Shown here piece after piece: positions 1 through 12,224 of a stretch of 64,000 bases of DNA (the stretch's first letter is position 1; each line of letters starts with the position of its first letter). The DNA is from Gentiana macrophylla. Its lineage: Eukaryota; Streptophyta; Magnoliopsida; Gentianales; Gentianaceae. A model generated the notes under the pieces. It was not told where the DNA came from and searched no databases. It worked only from the letters and a program-made list of their open reading frames with translations. Both the position numbers and the translations under genes were made by a program. Location of the stretch: contig CM047806.1 in NCBI GenBank assembly GCA_026214975.1, forward strand, positions 101,448,239 through 101,512,238, in the 5' to 3' direction.

Positions 1-796
1 CCTTGTTTCTGAGAAAAATTCTGCTGCTATATTCTTCTAAGTAATACACTAGTATTACTTCTAAGTAATATACCGAAGTCAAACCGAACTCAAGGTGTGG
101 GATTGCATTGAGCTGGATCAGGACTTGGATCGCTTTCTAGAGTCTTCTTCTCTTTTTCATTGCACCGTTTTCTTCTCACACTTGAGTCTTTGACTCTTTC
201 AGTAAGTTCACTGTTTATCTTTTACTTTCTAAGTGTTGTATTTCATATGTGTAATTGAAATAGGACTTAGTTAGTTTAGATACCGAGGATTGTAATTTTT
301 TTTTCTGTTGTGTTTGGTTTTTAGAAACAGAACTGTGGTTGAATCTTAGTGATTTGTGTCACTACTGTGGTTTAGATTCAATCACTACAAGCAGTGATCT
401 CAAAACAAACAAGTCGAAAACTGCTTTCATCTTGTACCTTTTATTTTTACGAAAACGGTCTGTAATAGTGTAGTAATAATCATGATTGCTTGCTACACCT
501 AGTATAAGTGAAAACTTAAAACTCGAATCTGTGTTTTAAAAGATTAGAAGCACACATTAATTTGCATGCTAAATTGAATAAGGTTAAACACATTAATATA
601 CAGAATCTATTTCTGTCCGTTCACAAGAAAATTAATCTATATACGTTCATTCTAGCTAGATCTTCCGCCTAGTTTATTGTCAATATTAGATTAATTAATT
701 GAAACTCCAAAAGGCTAAATAAAATTTAAATAGCCGTAATATCCTATTCACCCCCCCCCCCTCTAGGATATAGATTGCGCACTCTACGATCCAACA
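1..796 (+). mobile_element. 5' LTR (3' portion) of Sirevirus-like Ty1/copia element
   Basis: This stretch is repeated at about 8601-9393 with small differences, which makes it the right-hand part of a long terminal repeat. It ends in CCAACA at 791-796, immediately before a primer-binding site. The complete 3' copy is 2.9 kb, so about 2.1 kb of this LTR lies left of the window. A C homopolymer occurs near 751-760 in this copy and at the matching place in the 3' copy. Confidence 0.93.
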
Positions 797-798
797 AG

Positions 799-814
799 TG
801 GTAGCAGAGCTTGG
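799..814 (+). promoter_or_regulatory. Primer-binding site (initiator tRNA-Met type)
   Basis: TGGTAGCAGAGCTTGG starts three bases after the end of the LTR. It is one change away from the usual plant copia TGGTATCAGAGC, which pairs with the 3' end of initiator tRNA-Met and primes minus-strand DNA synthesis. Confidence 0.85.
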
Positions 815-1263
815 TCTCTTGTGAATCAGCTTCAGTATCATCTGTTTGATATCTGTGTAATTGCATGCTCTAAATTGTTTGTATGTTTATGTGCTAAGTT
901 GCTGGATATCTATCTGTTTGTGTTTTATTATAGTTGTTGCCTATTCTACCATCACAACTCTGCTAAGGTGCTGTTCTTATCTTTATCTGCTGAAACAAAA
1001 GTAAAATCCATATAGGAACCGTTCTGCTGAATCATACATTCAGCACCTCGTTTTTTACATTTCTGCAAACGCTTATGAACTAAGTACTGCACACACAACA
1101 CTTGCAACACAATATCCAAATCTGAGATCTTTGATACATCTGATTTGAATCCGTCCTTAAACTGCATTGTAATCTTGCATTGTATCACTACATTAGTGTT
1201 AAGTGCATTGTTTTGCATTGTAACTCATATCATCTTTCATTTAAAACGCCTAGAATAAATAAC

Positions 1264-2277
1264 ATGTCTTCCATGGGCCATAATCAGCCACCTCATGAGG
1301 GATTGTCTTTGGCAAGACCTCCATACTTTGATGGTAATGATTATATCCAATGGAAGAGGGCAATGAAATTGCATGTAGAAGCAATGGACATCCGTCTATG
1401 GTACATTATAGCGGATGAACCCTTTGTTCCTACAAAAGAAGTTAGTGATGAGGGTGTTAGAGTTCTTGTTAAGAAGGAAAGAGCTGATTTAGATGATGAG
1501 GATAATCGAAAGATTACTCTCAACTCTAAGGCAACTGCTATCCTTGTTAATGCCTTAAGTCCTGCTGAGGGTAAGTACGTCGACTGCTAAAGAAATCTGG
1601 GATCATCTTGAAATGCTTCATGAGGGTAATAATCAGGTTAAGGATAATAAAATTAACCAACTCATGTTTGCATATGAATCATTTAGGATGGATTCGAATG
1701 AGACAATCAGTAACATGGATACCAGATTTACTGATATTATCACAACACTTTCTGCACTAGGTAAGACCTTTAATTCCAAAAAGATTGTTCAGAAAATCCT
1801 AAGAAGCCTGCCCCAAGAATGGGATGCCATGGTTACGGCTATACAACAGGCTAAGGATTTGAACACTCTGAAAAAGGATGAACTCATTGGTTCATTGCTT
1901 GTGCATGAGAGTATGTTGAACTCACGCAAGCAAGTGAAGCCTGAGACCAAGGGTATAGCAATTGAGAGCTAAATCCAAACAAATCGAGATCGAGACTCAC
2001 GAGAGTGATAAAGTGAGGATGAGAACACTTTGACTTATGGTTCAAAACTTCAAGAAATTCTTGAAGTATAACAAAGGCTCCAAGCCTGACTACAAAGCCC
2101 ACAAAGGCAAGTCCAAAGTGGGATCCGAGATTCGATGTTTCGAATGCAACCAAAAGGGTCACATTGCTAGTGACTGCCCGAATCGTAAGTCTAAGAACGA
2201 TAAGAAACCAAAACCTGTCTTTGATAAAAAGAAATCTAAATCCGTGTTGGTTGCTTGGTCCGATAGATTACGATAGT
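1264..2277 (+). pseudogene. gag: Copia Gag, capsid part and zinc knuckle, frameshifted
   Basis: The start is the ATG at 1264, in a run of two nearby Met codons after a 450-base leader. The N-terminal segment (GLSLARPPYFDGNDYIQWK, then a LWYIIADEP-like stretch) and the following QEWDAMVTAI region are the UBN2-type capsid domain of copia Gag. A CCHC zinc knuckle (CFECNQKGHIASDC) lies near 2134-2175. The capsid part is broken by a frameshift near 1570-1590, with a stop at 1588-1590. It resumes in another frame (1613-1972) and shifts again before the knuckle. The product would form the virus-like particle. As written it is not translatable in one piece. Confidence 0.85.
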
Positions 2278-3146
2278 CACGCCGCCCAATCGACTCACGA
2301 AAATAGTGAGAAGGCAAATGTTGCACTCGCAGATTCTCCCAAAGTACCAATGATACGGACGATGATGTGTCCACACCGCTTTATTGCATTTATGGCACTT
2401 TATCTAATCCGTCATTCACTAAAGATGACTTGTATGAATTAAACGAGAACTTGGCCTTCGAAAATGTTCATTTAATTAAAAGAAAAGAATGAACATCTTC
2501 AGAATATCGTTTCAGCTAATGAAGAATAGATTCTTGAGCTGATTATTCTCTAAGTGCACTTGAACTTAAGTTCCAAGACCTTGAAATTGAAAACACTTCT
2601 CTAAAGGCTGAGTCTGTTACACTCAAGCAAACCATTCAAGGGTTTGAGAAGGGGCCGATAGTCAAAGGGGTTGAGCGTTCCTACAAGGAAACCCTTCTTC
2701 AAGACTCTAAGCTCAAAGAAAAGGTTTTGGAACCAAGGGCAATTGCCTTAAAGAATGCAAGACCTATTTCCCCCAAACGTTTTTATAAACAGCACACACA
2801 AACACCCAGACACACATACAAGTATAACCAAAGGTACTCAAGGAGTCCTACTCGACAGACTACCTCTCGTCAAACGAACTATACTCCACGTATGCACCAT
2901 GATTATGGGATACATCAAGCACCTAACTACACATTTGTTAAACCACGAGTGTCTTATAATTCACATAGTAATTTTCAGGCACAATATCACTATGACCAGC
3001 CCTACTATCCATATGGATCTTATTTTGGCTCTTATGATCAGCCCTCTAGTTCCTATGGATCTAGATCTGCACATAAACCCAATATTAAGAAGATATGGGT
3101 ACCCAAAATTAAACAAGTATGGGTGAGGAAGGTATCTAACACTTAA
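2278..3146 (+). pseudogene. Gag C-terminal region: coiled coil and Tyr/Ser/Arg-rich tail
   Basis: After the zinc knuckle the reading frame decays (2280-2540), then reads as a charged heptad-like segment (roughly 2555-2725). A basic and then tyrosine-rich tail follows, with repeated YxxPYxxYGSYF-like blocks and a closing KKIWVPKIKQVWV motif, and stops at 3144-3146. Sireviruses have a long Gag with coiled coil and low-complexity tail between the knuckle and the protease, so the position fits. Several indels interrupt it. No enzymatic motif is visible. Confidence 0.6.
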
Positions 3147-3207
3147 GGACCCAAAAGACTAAAGGGGACCTCAACTAATTTTTGGTTGCAGGCCCGCTTT
3201 TGAAACC

Positions 3208-3534
3208 ATGAAAAATCCTAACAAATGGGTGCTAGACAGTGGTTGTTCTAGGCACATGACGGGAAACTTCGGATTATTCCGATCTTACGAACAAAAATCC
3301 AAAGGAGGCTCTATCACTTTTGGTGATAGCTCCAAAGGGAAGATCCTTGGTGAAGGATCCATTGGTAACCCTGAATCGCTCATCATTAATCACGTATACT
3401 ATGTAAACAACCTGACGCATAATCTTTTAAGCATATCGCAACTTAGTGATTCCGATTTAGAGATTACGTTTGATAAAAGGACTTGCAAGATAAAGGACAC
3501 ATCTGGAAAGCTTCTCTTATCCGGTTATCGTTAG
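3208..3534 (+). pseudogene. pol: Copia pol: aspartic protease domain
   Basis: The active-site block VLDSGCSRHMTG appears 8 residues into this segment. The flap region and LLSISQLSD follow, the usual order in copia proteases. The enzyme cleaves the Gag-Pol polyprotein inside the particle. The segment ends at an in-frame TAG (3532-3534), and the same frame continues downstream into integrase, so this is a point lesion rather than a natural end. Protease, integrase and RT share one frame, which is normal for copia Pol. Confidence 0.9.
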
Positions 3535-4149
3535 GAAAATATATATACAATAGAATTGGATAAACTTCCGGATTGTCCTATATCATGTCTAGTCTCTGAA
3601 AATGATAACGCTAATCTTTGGCATCGACGTCTAGGACACATTGGCTTCTCCACAATGCAGAAATTGGTTAGCCAAAATCTAATTCGTGGGCTGCCAAAGT
3701 TCGACTTAAAAAAGTTCTCTGTTTGTGAGCCATGCATCAAGGGAAAACAAACTAAGACCTTCTTCAAGTCCAAACATGATATCACCACAACACGCACACT
3801 TGAATTATTGCATATAGATCTGTTTGGCCCAAGTCGTGTTAGAAGTCTTGGAGGGAAATCGTATGTCCTCGTAGTTGTAGACGATTACTCTCGATACACA
3901 TGGGTTTTGTTTTTGACTCACAAAAGTGATAGTGCTACGTCATTTGAAACTTTGGTGAAGAAATTACAAAACACCTTTGATATATCGGTTGTGACCGTTC
4001 GGAGTGATAGAGGTGGAGAATTCATTGATGCAGCACTCATCGAGTTCTGTGAATACTCCGGTATTCGTCATGAATTTTCAGCGCCTAGAACTCCACAACA
4101 AAACGGGGTTGTTGAACGTAAAAATCGTTCACTCCAAGAATCAGCCTGA
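3535..4149 (+). pseudogene. pol: Copia pol: GAG-pre-integrase and integrase core
   Basis: LWHRRLGHIGFSTMQKL (from about 3618) and CEPCIKGKQ give the HHCC zinc-binding domain. HIDLFGPSR, VVDDYSRYTWV and FCEYSGIRHEFSAPRTPQQNGVVERKN carry the D, D and E of the DDE integrase core. Integrase lies before RT, which identifies Ty1/copia rather than Ty3/gypsy. An in-frame TGA at 4147-4149 interrupts the protein, after which the same frame continues. Integrase would insert the element's cDNA into the host chromosome. Confidence 0.92.
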
Positions 4150-5606
4150 ATGATGCTAAACGAGTTCAATGTGCCTCGTTTTCTATGGGCTGAGGCGTTT
4201 GCTTATGCCTGTTATAATATAAACAGGTTGTCTATTCGAAAGAAACTCCACAAGACACCTTATGAGATCCTTAGAAACCGACCACCTAAAATCAACTACT
4301 TTCATGTTTTTGGGTCAAAATGTTTCGTTCTAAACGATAAGGGAAACTTGGATAAATTTGCATCTAAGTCCACCGAATGCATATTCGTGGGTTATTCAGA
4401 AACATCACGGGCATATAGATGCTATGATCCGGTTTCACGACGCGTTTGTGAGTCCATACATGTTTCTTTTAACGAATCAAATTCCATGACTAATGCGTGT
4501 ATTAATGTGGAAGGAATTAAAGGGTTATTAGAAAAAGCTAAGCTTACAGATTATTCCGAGTTTGAGTTTCTTCCTCCGGCCACAAATGAAGTAAGCCCGG
4601 AGATTCCTGAAACTCCTACTCCCGAGGCTCCTATTGTCGAAAAATGCAGACCCATGGGTGATGAAACCTTAGCAAATGGTGAACCTCATGGTGAACAACA
4701 TACTGGAAATGATGATCAGCCTGCTCCTACCCGACACACTTGGGATAGAGCTCATACTTCGGATCTAATCATTGGAGATCCCACTGCCGGTGTATCCACT
4801 CGTCGGTCCACTCTTTCCCCTCCTTTTACTGCTTTAGTGTCTTTAATTGAACCTAAAAATATAAAAGAAGCACTAATAGACACGGACTGGGTGATAGCTA
4901 TGCAAGAGGAGTTACATCAGTTCGAAAGAAATGATGTATGGGAACTAGTCCCTTTACCTCCCAAGACACACACTATAGGAACCAGATGGGTCTTTAGGAA
5001 TAAAATGGATGAAAACGGGGTAGTAGTTCAGAATAAGGCCCGACTGGTGGCACAAGGGTATTGCCAAGAGGAAGGCATCAATTACGATGAAACCTTTGCT
5101 CCAGTCGCTCGGCTTGAAGCCATTCACCTACTTATTTCGTTTGCATCCGCTTTTGACCTGAAGTTATTCCAGATGGACGTTAAAAGTGCGTTTTTAAACG
5201 GTCTTATCAAGGAGGCAGTGTATGTTCGTCAACCTCCGGGTTTTGAAGATACACTTCACCAAGATTATGTCTACCGTCTCAAGAAAGCACTTTACGGCTT
5301 GAAACAAGCCCCCCGAGCCTGGTACGATCGGCTATCATCTATGTTGCTGGAACATGGTTTCTCTAGGGGTAGAGTAGACAATACTCTTTTCATTAAGAAA
5401 TCTGGTTCCGATATCCTGATTGATCAGGTATATGTAGATGATACCATTTTTGGCTCCACCAATCCTGACTTATGCACCGAGTTTGAGACTTTGATGAAGT
5501 CTAACTTTGAGATGTCGGCTATGGGAGAGCTCACATTCTTCCTTGGTCTACAAATCAAACAAACTCCTTCAGGACACATGTTAGTCAAACCAAGTACATT
5601 AAAGAC
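4150..5606 (+). pseudogene. pol: Copia pol: integrase C-terminus and reverse transcriptase
   Basis: The first part is the integrase tail ([39 protein letters not shown]) and a proline/threonine-rich linker near residues 145-200. RT begins near residue 255: [62 protein letters not shown], and the catalytic YVDDTIFG near 5431. The frame is open for about 500 codons until a one-base shift at about 5580-5585 drops it out of register. Downstream sequence resumes in another frame. It would copy element RNA into DNA. Confidence 0.93.
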
Positions 5607-6372
5607 ATGCTTTCTAAATTCAAGTTTGACACACTTAAGCCTGCTAGCACGCCTATGACCTCATCTGTCAGGCTAACTACAGATGAAGATGGCCACTCTT
5701 TTGACCAACACCTTTATAGATCCATGATAGGCTCCCTACTCTACTTGACTGATTCCCGACCCGATATTATGTTTGCCGTTTGTCTATGTGCACGATTTCA
5801 AGCAAACCCTAAGATGTCACACTTTGGAGCGGTCAAACAAATTTTTCGCTATCTTAGGCACACCCCCACTCTGAGTCTCTTTTATGCCACATCTACACCA
5901 TTCACACAACTCGCATATAGTGATGCCGACTATGGTGGTTGCCGTGTGGAACGCAAAAGCACCAGTGGTACGTGCCAGTTCTTGGGCAATAGACTCGCCT
6001 CGTGGTTCTCTCAGAAGCGACCTAGCGTTGCTTTGAGCACCACCGAGGCCGAGTATGTTGCTTTAAGTAATTGTTTGTGCCCGGCTTTTGTGGATCAAAC
6101 AAAGACTTTGCGATTTTGGTATTACTATACCTTGCGTGACGATCAGGATGTGGCGGACTAGTGCCATAGACTTGTCCCGCAATCCAGTATTGCACTCTCG
6201 TGCCAAACATATAGATATCCGTTATCACTTTATATGAGACCATGTGACCAATGGTACGATATCTATAGAGTTTGTGCCTACTGCGCAGCAAGTGGCTGAC
6301 ATTTTCACGAAGCCTCTACCCCAGGCTTTGTTCGAAAAGCTGCGTAGTGACCTATGTATGATTCCTCTTTAG
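5607..6372 (+). pseudogene. pol: Copia pol: RNase H domain and C-terminus
   Basis: RPDIMFAVCLCARFQ, LAYSDADYGGCRVERKSTSG and VALSTTEAEYVALS mark the copia RNase H domain, with the D of SDAD and the E of TEAEY present. The frame is lost near 6065-6160. A further segment ending in VADIFTKPLPQALFEKL is readable in another frame and stops at 6370-6372, the normal copia terminus. Some residues between the two segments are missing or scrambled. Confidence 0.88.
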
Positions 6373-6400
6373 ACCCTTCTTTTGATTCCTTTTTCAAAAT

Positions 6401-6485
6401 AAGGGGGAGAGATGTATATATGTAGGGGGAGCTGCAATTTAGGGGGAGCGTAGATATTTTGTAAAATTAATCAAAAGGGGGAGAA
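6401..6485 (+). promoter_or_regulatory. Cluster of four polypurine tracts
   Basis: AAGGGGGAGA at 6401, AGGGGGAG at 6424, AGGGGGAG at 6441 and AAAAGGGGGAGAA at 6473-6485 lie in tandem. The last abuts the LTR and is the plus-strand priming tract. Several copies upstream of the 3' LTR are a known hallmark of Sireviruses, which supports the lineage call. Confidence 0.85.
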
Positions 6486-6486
6486 T

Positions 6487-9393
6487 TGTTGGAAAATTGT
6501 TGTGCCACCAATATCTTGAATTTAAGAGTTTGATTAATTTTACACTTATCTAAATAATATGTGTACTTGTATTATTTATTGTTGACTAACCTGCCATGAA
6601 GTCAAATGACTTACAACGGCATTTCTATATTTGGTTTTTGCAGGTACCCTCAAAAACACTTGCACACACAATCACACCATAAATGATTAAATCAATCAGT
6701 TATTTGATACACTAATCATAAACTCAATTTTTGATTTTGTGTGACACTAGTATAATAATATTAATTGGGTCCAAACAAAATTTATCTAGTCCAAAATCTG
6801 TTCCAAATTCATAAATAAAATATTTGGGCATCTTTTGTCAACCCAAAACCCGGCCCAGTTAGTTAATTATCAAATGAACTGAACATTACTCAAACAGCAG
6901 CTCAGCCCGACTCGCTGTTACCATATAAAAACAACAAACCCACCAAAAAACCCAACCCTAGCTCATTTCTCAGCCGCCCCCATCTTCAGAATCTCTCTCT
7001 CAGCCTCCTCTCCTCTCCTCCTCTCCTCTCCTTTGATTTTTCACCGTCCGACCACCGTCCTCGTTTCATCATCAGTTCACCATATCTTCTTCTTCATCCA
7101 GACGACATGGCTGTCCCTTCAACCTCCTCAACTCTCCACCAATCAAAAACTGTTACCGTTTAAAAGAAAAATGTTCAAACTTTCAGTCTTCAAATGAAGA
7201 CATACCTTGCAGTTCATCAATTAGAAGCAGCTATATAATGCTGAATGAAGATATGAGTTACTCCTCCGTCTGACCGGTCCTTATTTCACATCGAAGAAAG
7301 AAAGATCTGTTCTTGATTCTCCCTCTCTCTCTCTATCTACAGATCAAGACATGGTAAGGTCCGATTCGATGAATAATCGGCTCAGGTATCAAATTTCCTT
7401 CTTCATCTCCCCTACACATGCCATTAAATCCCAGATAGAATCATAAAAATCATGTAATCCTGCATGTCCATTGTTGTCTCGTCCATGTCACTGAATCTAG
7501 ATCTTGAATGCTTATATATATTTCTGAATGTGTATGAATATTTGTTTATGTGTGATAAATCTACACTGTGCTAAAACTGTGTTAATTCGAAACCATAGAG
7601 TAAAATCTGAGTATCAAACAATGTGTAATTTATGGTTCTACATCTAGATCTGAATTTGCTAAACACTTTGCCTTGTGTCGATTAACTGAGTTTTCTTTTT
7701 GATGAAATCAGAATTCTTGTGTGATTTAATTCATGATCCATTTTAAACAGTATTTTGGGAAACCTTGTATTCTTTAAACTGAAGAAAACTGAGTTTCAAA
7801 TCCAGTCAAATGAATTTTGATTAATGATTCAGTAGAATCCATTCTTATGTGACCTCGGTGATGTAAATTGATCCCTAAGGACTGCACTACATCCTTAAAT
7901 CAAATCACTATCACACATTCACAGTAAATCGGTTTATGTATATTTGATGTTGTGACAGACTCTAGGATTGCACTCCATCCTTGAGAAAACACACTCTCAC
8001 ACACTTCTCAAAACCTGCATGTTATGGTACTTATTTGATATTTAAATCTGTGTATAAAGGACTGATCTGTAAATCATTGTCTAAGTGATATGTGTTATAT
8101 GTCATAGAAATGATGTCCTATTATATATTTTTGTGTGAACAAACTTATCTCTATATTTGTTTCACATTAATGATATATGTATATACACAACTCTACATAT
8201 GATATATATATATGGGCCATTGCATTTCATATAGGAAAGTTCATCTAATAACTAACCTAATAATAATAATAAAATGAAAATAAATGTCTCGGTTTTTCTG
8301 CATATAAAAAGTCGACTGCATTTATGACTATCACAATTAGGTTAGTTGTGTTATATCATTAATTAGAATGTGTGCTCTCTTAGGCTGTTAACTAATTAAC
8401 TAGTGCATCTGAATAGTCTCTCTCTTACTTGTCTCGATCTACACACTGCACAATCATCCACACACGCATGTTCATTTATCCAGGCTGCACATTTAATCCA
8501 TACACCTCTCCACACACTTCACAGCCTATATATATCATATACATCAAAACTGATCAGTAACTAAAACTGATCAAACATTTTCTCTCATACTAAAAACAGC
8601 CATGTTTCTTAGAAAAAATCTGCTGCCATATTCTTCTAAGTAATACACTGGTATTACTTCTAAGTAATATACCGAAGTCAAACCGAACTCAAGGTGTGGG
8701 ATTGCATTGAGCTGGATTAGGACTTGGATCGCTTTCTAGAGTCTTCTTCTCTTTTTCATTGCACCGTTTTCTTCTCACTCTTGAGTCTTTGACTCTTTCA
8801 GTAAGTTCACTGTTTATCTTTTACTTTCTAAGTGCTGTATTTCATCTGTGTAATTGAACTAGGACTTAGTTAGTTTAGATACCGAGGGTTGTAATTTTTT
8901 TCTGTTGTGTTTGGTTTTTAGAAACAGAACTATGGTTGAATCTTAGTGACTGTGTCACTACTGTGGTTTAGATTCAATCACTACAGTGTGATCTAAAAAC
9001 AAACAAGTCAGAAAACTGTTTCATCTTGTACCTTTTATTTTTCTGAAAAACGGTCTGTAATAGTGTAGTAATAATCTGTGATTGCTTGCTACACCTAGTA
9101 TAGGCTGAAAACTTAAAACCTGAATCTGTGCTTTAAAAAGATTAGAAACACACATTAATTTGCATGCTAAATTGAATAAGGTTAAACACATTAATATACA
9201 TAATCTATTTCTGTCCGTTCACAAGAAAATTAATCTATATACGTTGATTCTAGCTAGATCTTCCGCCTAGTTTATTGTCAATATTAGATTAATTAATTGA
9301 AACTCCAAAAGGCTAAATAAAATTTAAAAAGCCGTAATATCCTATTCACCCCCCCCCCTCTAGGATATAGATTACGCACTCTACGATCCAACA
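6487..9393 (+). mobile_element. 3' LTR of Sirevirus-like Ty1/copia element (2907 bp)
   Basis: It starts TGTTGG directly after a polypurine tract and ends CCAACA, giving a 6-bp terminal inverted repeat. The right-hand 790 bases match window positions 1-796. The length is large for copia and typical of Sireviruses. Target-site duplication cannot be tested because the 5' end of the element lies outside the window. Confidence 0.93.
6921..6932 (+). promoter_or_regulatory. TATA box in Sirevirus LTR
   Basis: CCATATAAAAAC lies about 435 bases into the LTR, followed by a CT-rich stretch (6960-7030) that would be the start of R/U5. It is the best core-promoter candidate in the repeat. The equivalent part of the 5' LTR is outside the window. 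Confidence 0.55.
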
Positions 9394-10186
9394 CCTTTGT
9401 ATTTTAATCATGGTAGATTTAGTCAAATTAACGTGTTGTAATTGATCTGCAGGTCTAAACGAATCGTAATTAACTTGAGTAATCAGAGCAGAACGATGTA
9501 GATTTTAGAATTAGGAACCATCGCTGCCGGTCTTGCGATGGTCTATATCGCTGCCGTGACACCTTAGGTCCCCCTAATCTGAAGATTCGGTGTCAGCTAC
9601 ATTGATCGACAGATTTAATTAATAGTACTTTAGATATGGCCAATCTGCTTATTGTATTTGTAAATTAACATGAAGGACTTACAATGTGAAGTGTTAGTTT
9701 GGACATAGTCTGATCAATCTCTAGGAACGTGCTAGTCAATCCATGATAGCTGCTTAGGGAGGTACTCGGTTTGCACTGGCAATCTCTAATACTTATTGCG
9801 TATGAGTTAATACAACCAACGAAAGAGGTTAATTGCACATAGGCATCTACTGTCCTTTCAATGGAAGTAGATAGGATTAGGATAAAGAACCAGTAGCTAA
9901 AACTGAATAAGAAAATGTTCTGGTTAATCTAGTAAATTACGAGGAAAAGTAGACATAAGGATTAATGACACCAAGTTAGGAGATCGAAGAGGAGATATAT
10001 ACCAATTACCTTTTCTGCCTATGTTGGTCAAGGGGCCGTTATTTATCTTCTTGTCTAGATTTAATGGTTATTATCTATGTTGCATTGTCTCTGTGGGATC
10101 GACCTTTACTCGCATCTACTATACTACGATTGACCTAGTACTCTAGCTAGTATTTCGTGCGTATTAGTGGCTTAAATGCGGATCAG
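9394..10186 (+). mobile_element. Right-hand remnant of a gypsy-type LTR interrupted by the Sirevirus
   Basis: No coding sequence is seen. Near 10090-10186 the phrase GTGGGATCGACCTTTACT followed by an AT-rich tail resembles the right end of Athila/Tat LTRs. The Athila LTRs here have AGGATCGACCC in the same place, and the solo LTR has GGTTCGACCTCG. The sequence starts at the copia insertion point, so its left half should lie left of the window. No primer-binding site follows at 10187, so it is probably a solo or truncated LTR. Confidence 0.45.
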
Positions 10187-10399
10187 TAAGTACTAAAATT
10201 AAAGTTAAAGTAAGAAAATCCATACAGACTTAAGAAATATATTGCATATATTATCGTTGTACAATTTCCAATTTTTGAGATCTTCAAAAGCAAAAATTGC
10301 AAAGTTCAAAATTACAAGGCTAAGAGCGTAGGATGCATTGGGGGTGGAATTCTGCCCAGGCTCCACATATTAGGGAAGACTCCCCGAAGTAGCACCAGC

Positions 10400-12219
10400 T
10401 GAAGGAAGCTCAGTGGAAGTGGATCACATAAGTTGATCGAGCTGTAGCACTACGAGAGTACTTAGAGACAATATCTACCCGTTCTTGAAACTCCTTCAAA
10501 CGAGAGTCGTAGATTGCGTCCGTTCCAGGCTTGTATAACTTCTTGTTGGCCAGGATGCCAACAACAAGATCAGGGAATTGGGGCTTTGGCATCGTCCACT
10601 CCCAAAGAATATATTTTGTTCACCGTAGATGCAAGCAGATTAGTCAAAGCTTCAGTAACTTCCCGGAGGCCTTGAACTCCCTTGCGGACTGAGCAGGAGC
10701 AGCATCAAGTTAAGCTGCCAATGCACTGTTCTCGCTCCTAATTTACCAATCTCACACACCAATGCCCGTTGAGCTGCCATGTGATTTTCTTGCTCAGCCA
10801 GAAGACTCTATTTGTACTTGGGTTCTAGGTTACTCGATACGATAACCTTAGGCTATAGTTGTTTATCGAGATCCTCAACCTCCTTCTTTTTGCACTTTTC
10901 TAAGTTCTAAATCTTTTAGGATCGATCAGCAACCCTTTGCCTCAGCTCGGAAATCTTGCCTTTCTGCTCGTCAACAGTGGCAGAGACCTTACCCAGCCTC
11001 AGAAATACCTCACCGGCGATCCGAGCTCCCTGCGCATATGAACACTTAAAACGTGAGATGTGTGCCTCAACAAAAAGAGGAAATATAAAGCAAAAAACAT
11101 AAGGATAAACTTACAGTCTCCTGGGTCATCATTGAAGAGACCGGATCATAACTTGGAGCCGCCGGCTCCCCTTAAAGAGCTTGGCTAGCCCCGGCCTCAG
11201 TGGTTGCATCAAATCTTCTCATTTTTCTAAACGCATCCAAATGAAGGTCCCCAGCTCCTCTTCCCCATCCCTCAAGGGGAATCCCATCCTCATCATCCTC
11301 CCGAACATTGTTGTCTTCAGGAGTAGAAACGTCAATGGTAAAAGGAGCCAGGTCTCCCAGAAGTCGGTGACCGCAGACCGTCATCTGGGTGCTCGGACAG
11401 TATCCGGACTGTAGGAGCGTGGATAGAAGCATCCATAGTACGGACATTGGAAAGGTCCTCAATACAAGTCCTCTCAGCGGAGGCACTTTGATCCTCCTGC
11501 TCTTCTCCATCTCCACCAGCAGCAACCAAAAGGTTATCAAATGCCCTCACTATGAAATATAGATGAAACAAATTGTGGTTAGTCAAGAAGCAAAACAAAC
11601 ACAAGGAAAACAAAATAAAAATGCAAGTAAAAGATCCTTCATGAATCCCTAGCTGAGGGGTCAAGAGCAACATAGGGGTCTGGCCCAGCCTTGGCCAGCC
11701 GAGCAGTGTCGATGAGCTGCGAAGGAAGTTGACTAAACATCAAAGAAATGCCTGAGCTCTTGACACCTCGCATCACTTCTGGGTCAATGGCACTAGGAAA
11801 GGCATCCTTAGGTTGATCATCGGCCTCCTCTCATGACGGACATAGAAGAATTGCATCTTCCACCCTTTGTAAGAGGTAGCCCCTCAAATAATATAAGAAT
11901 TTTACCCCACTTCCCTGTAAGACGTGGGAAGTAGTAGAACCAGAGGCGTCCCTGGTCTTCTTAATCTGGTAGAAGGCTCTAAAAAAGTTCATGCTAAACT
12001 GGACCCCCATCAGACGACAAAACACGTCAAACCCTATCACGCTTCTAACTCCATTAGGACACTATTGAGAAACACTAATGTCATTATGGTGCAACATGGC
12101 CAAGAACGCCGGACAGAAGGGAAGTCTTAGACCACCAACAAATTGGGCCTGATACACAGAACCATATCCCTACAGCGGTCGGTAAGAATAGTTATCAGGG
12201 GAACTAGGTTTTAGGGGAG
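10400..12219 (-). pseudogene. Transposase_28 (PF04195)-type gene, probable Tat antisense ORF, 3' part
   Basis: Read leftward from 12219, the minus strand gives GGLRLPFCPAFLAML, then (after one TAG) GFDVFCRLMGVQFSMNFFRAFYQIKKT (about 12040-11940). This matches the conserved core of plant 'putative gypsy type transposon' proteins. A likely intron ends in TTTCATAG near 11550. The next exon holds an acidic stretch (about 11540-11172), and another donor GTAAG lies near 11115. The 3' part (11030-10400) is charged and coiled-coil-like (DEQKGKISELRQRVADR) with several stops. Known: Tat-lineage gypsy elements carry such ORFs antisense between pol and the 3' LTR. Inference: this is that ORF. It is split by the Athila insertion at 12220. 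Confidence 0.65.
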
Positions 12220-12224
12220 CAAAC
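12220..12224. repeat. Left target-site duplication of Athila-like element
   Basis: CAAAC precedes the 5' LTR and recurs exactly at 23717-23721 after the 3' LTR. Confidence 0.9.

Noticed and set aside
952..1218. Minus-strand ORF over the copia leader
   Set aside because: Overlaps the primer-binding/leader region of an element transcribed from the other strand; no domain or promoter seen.
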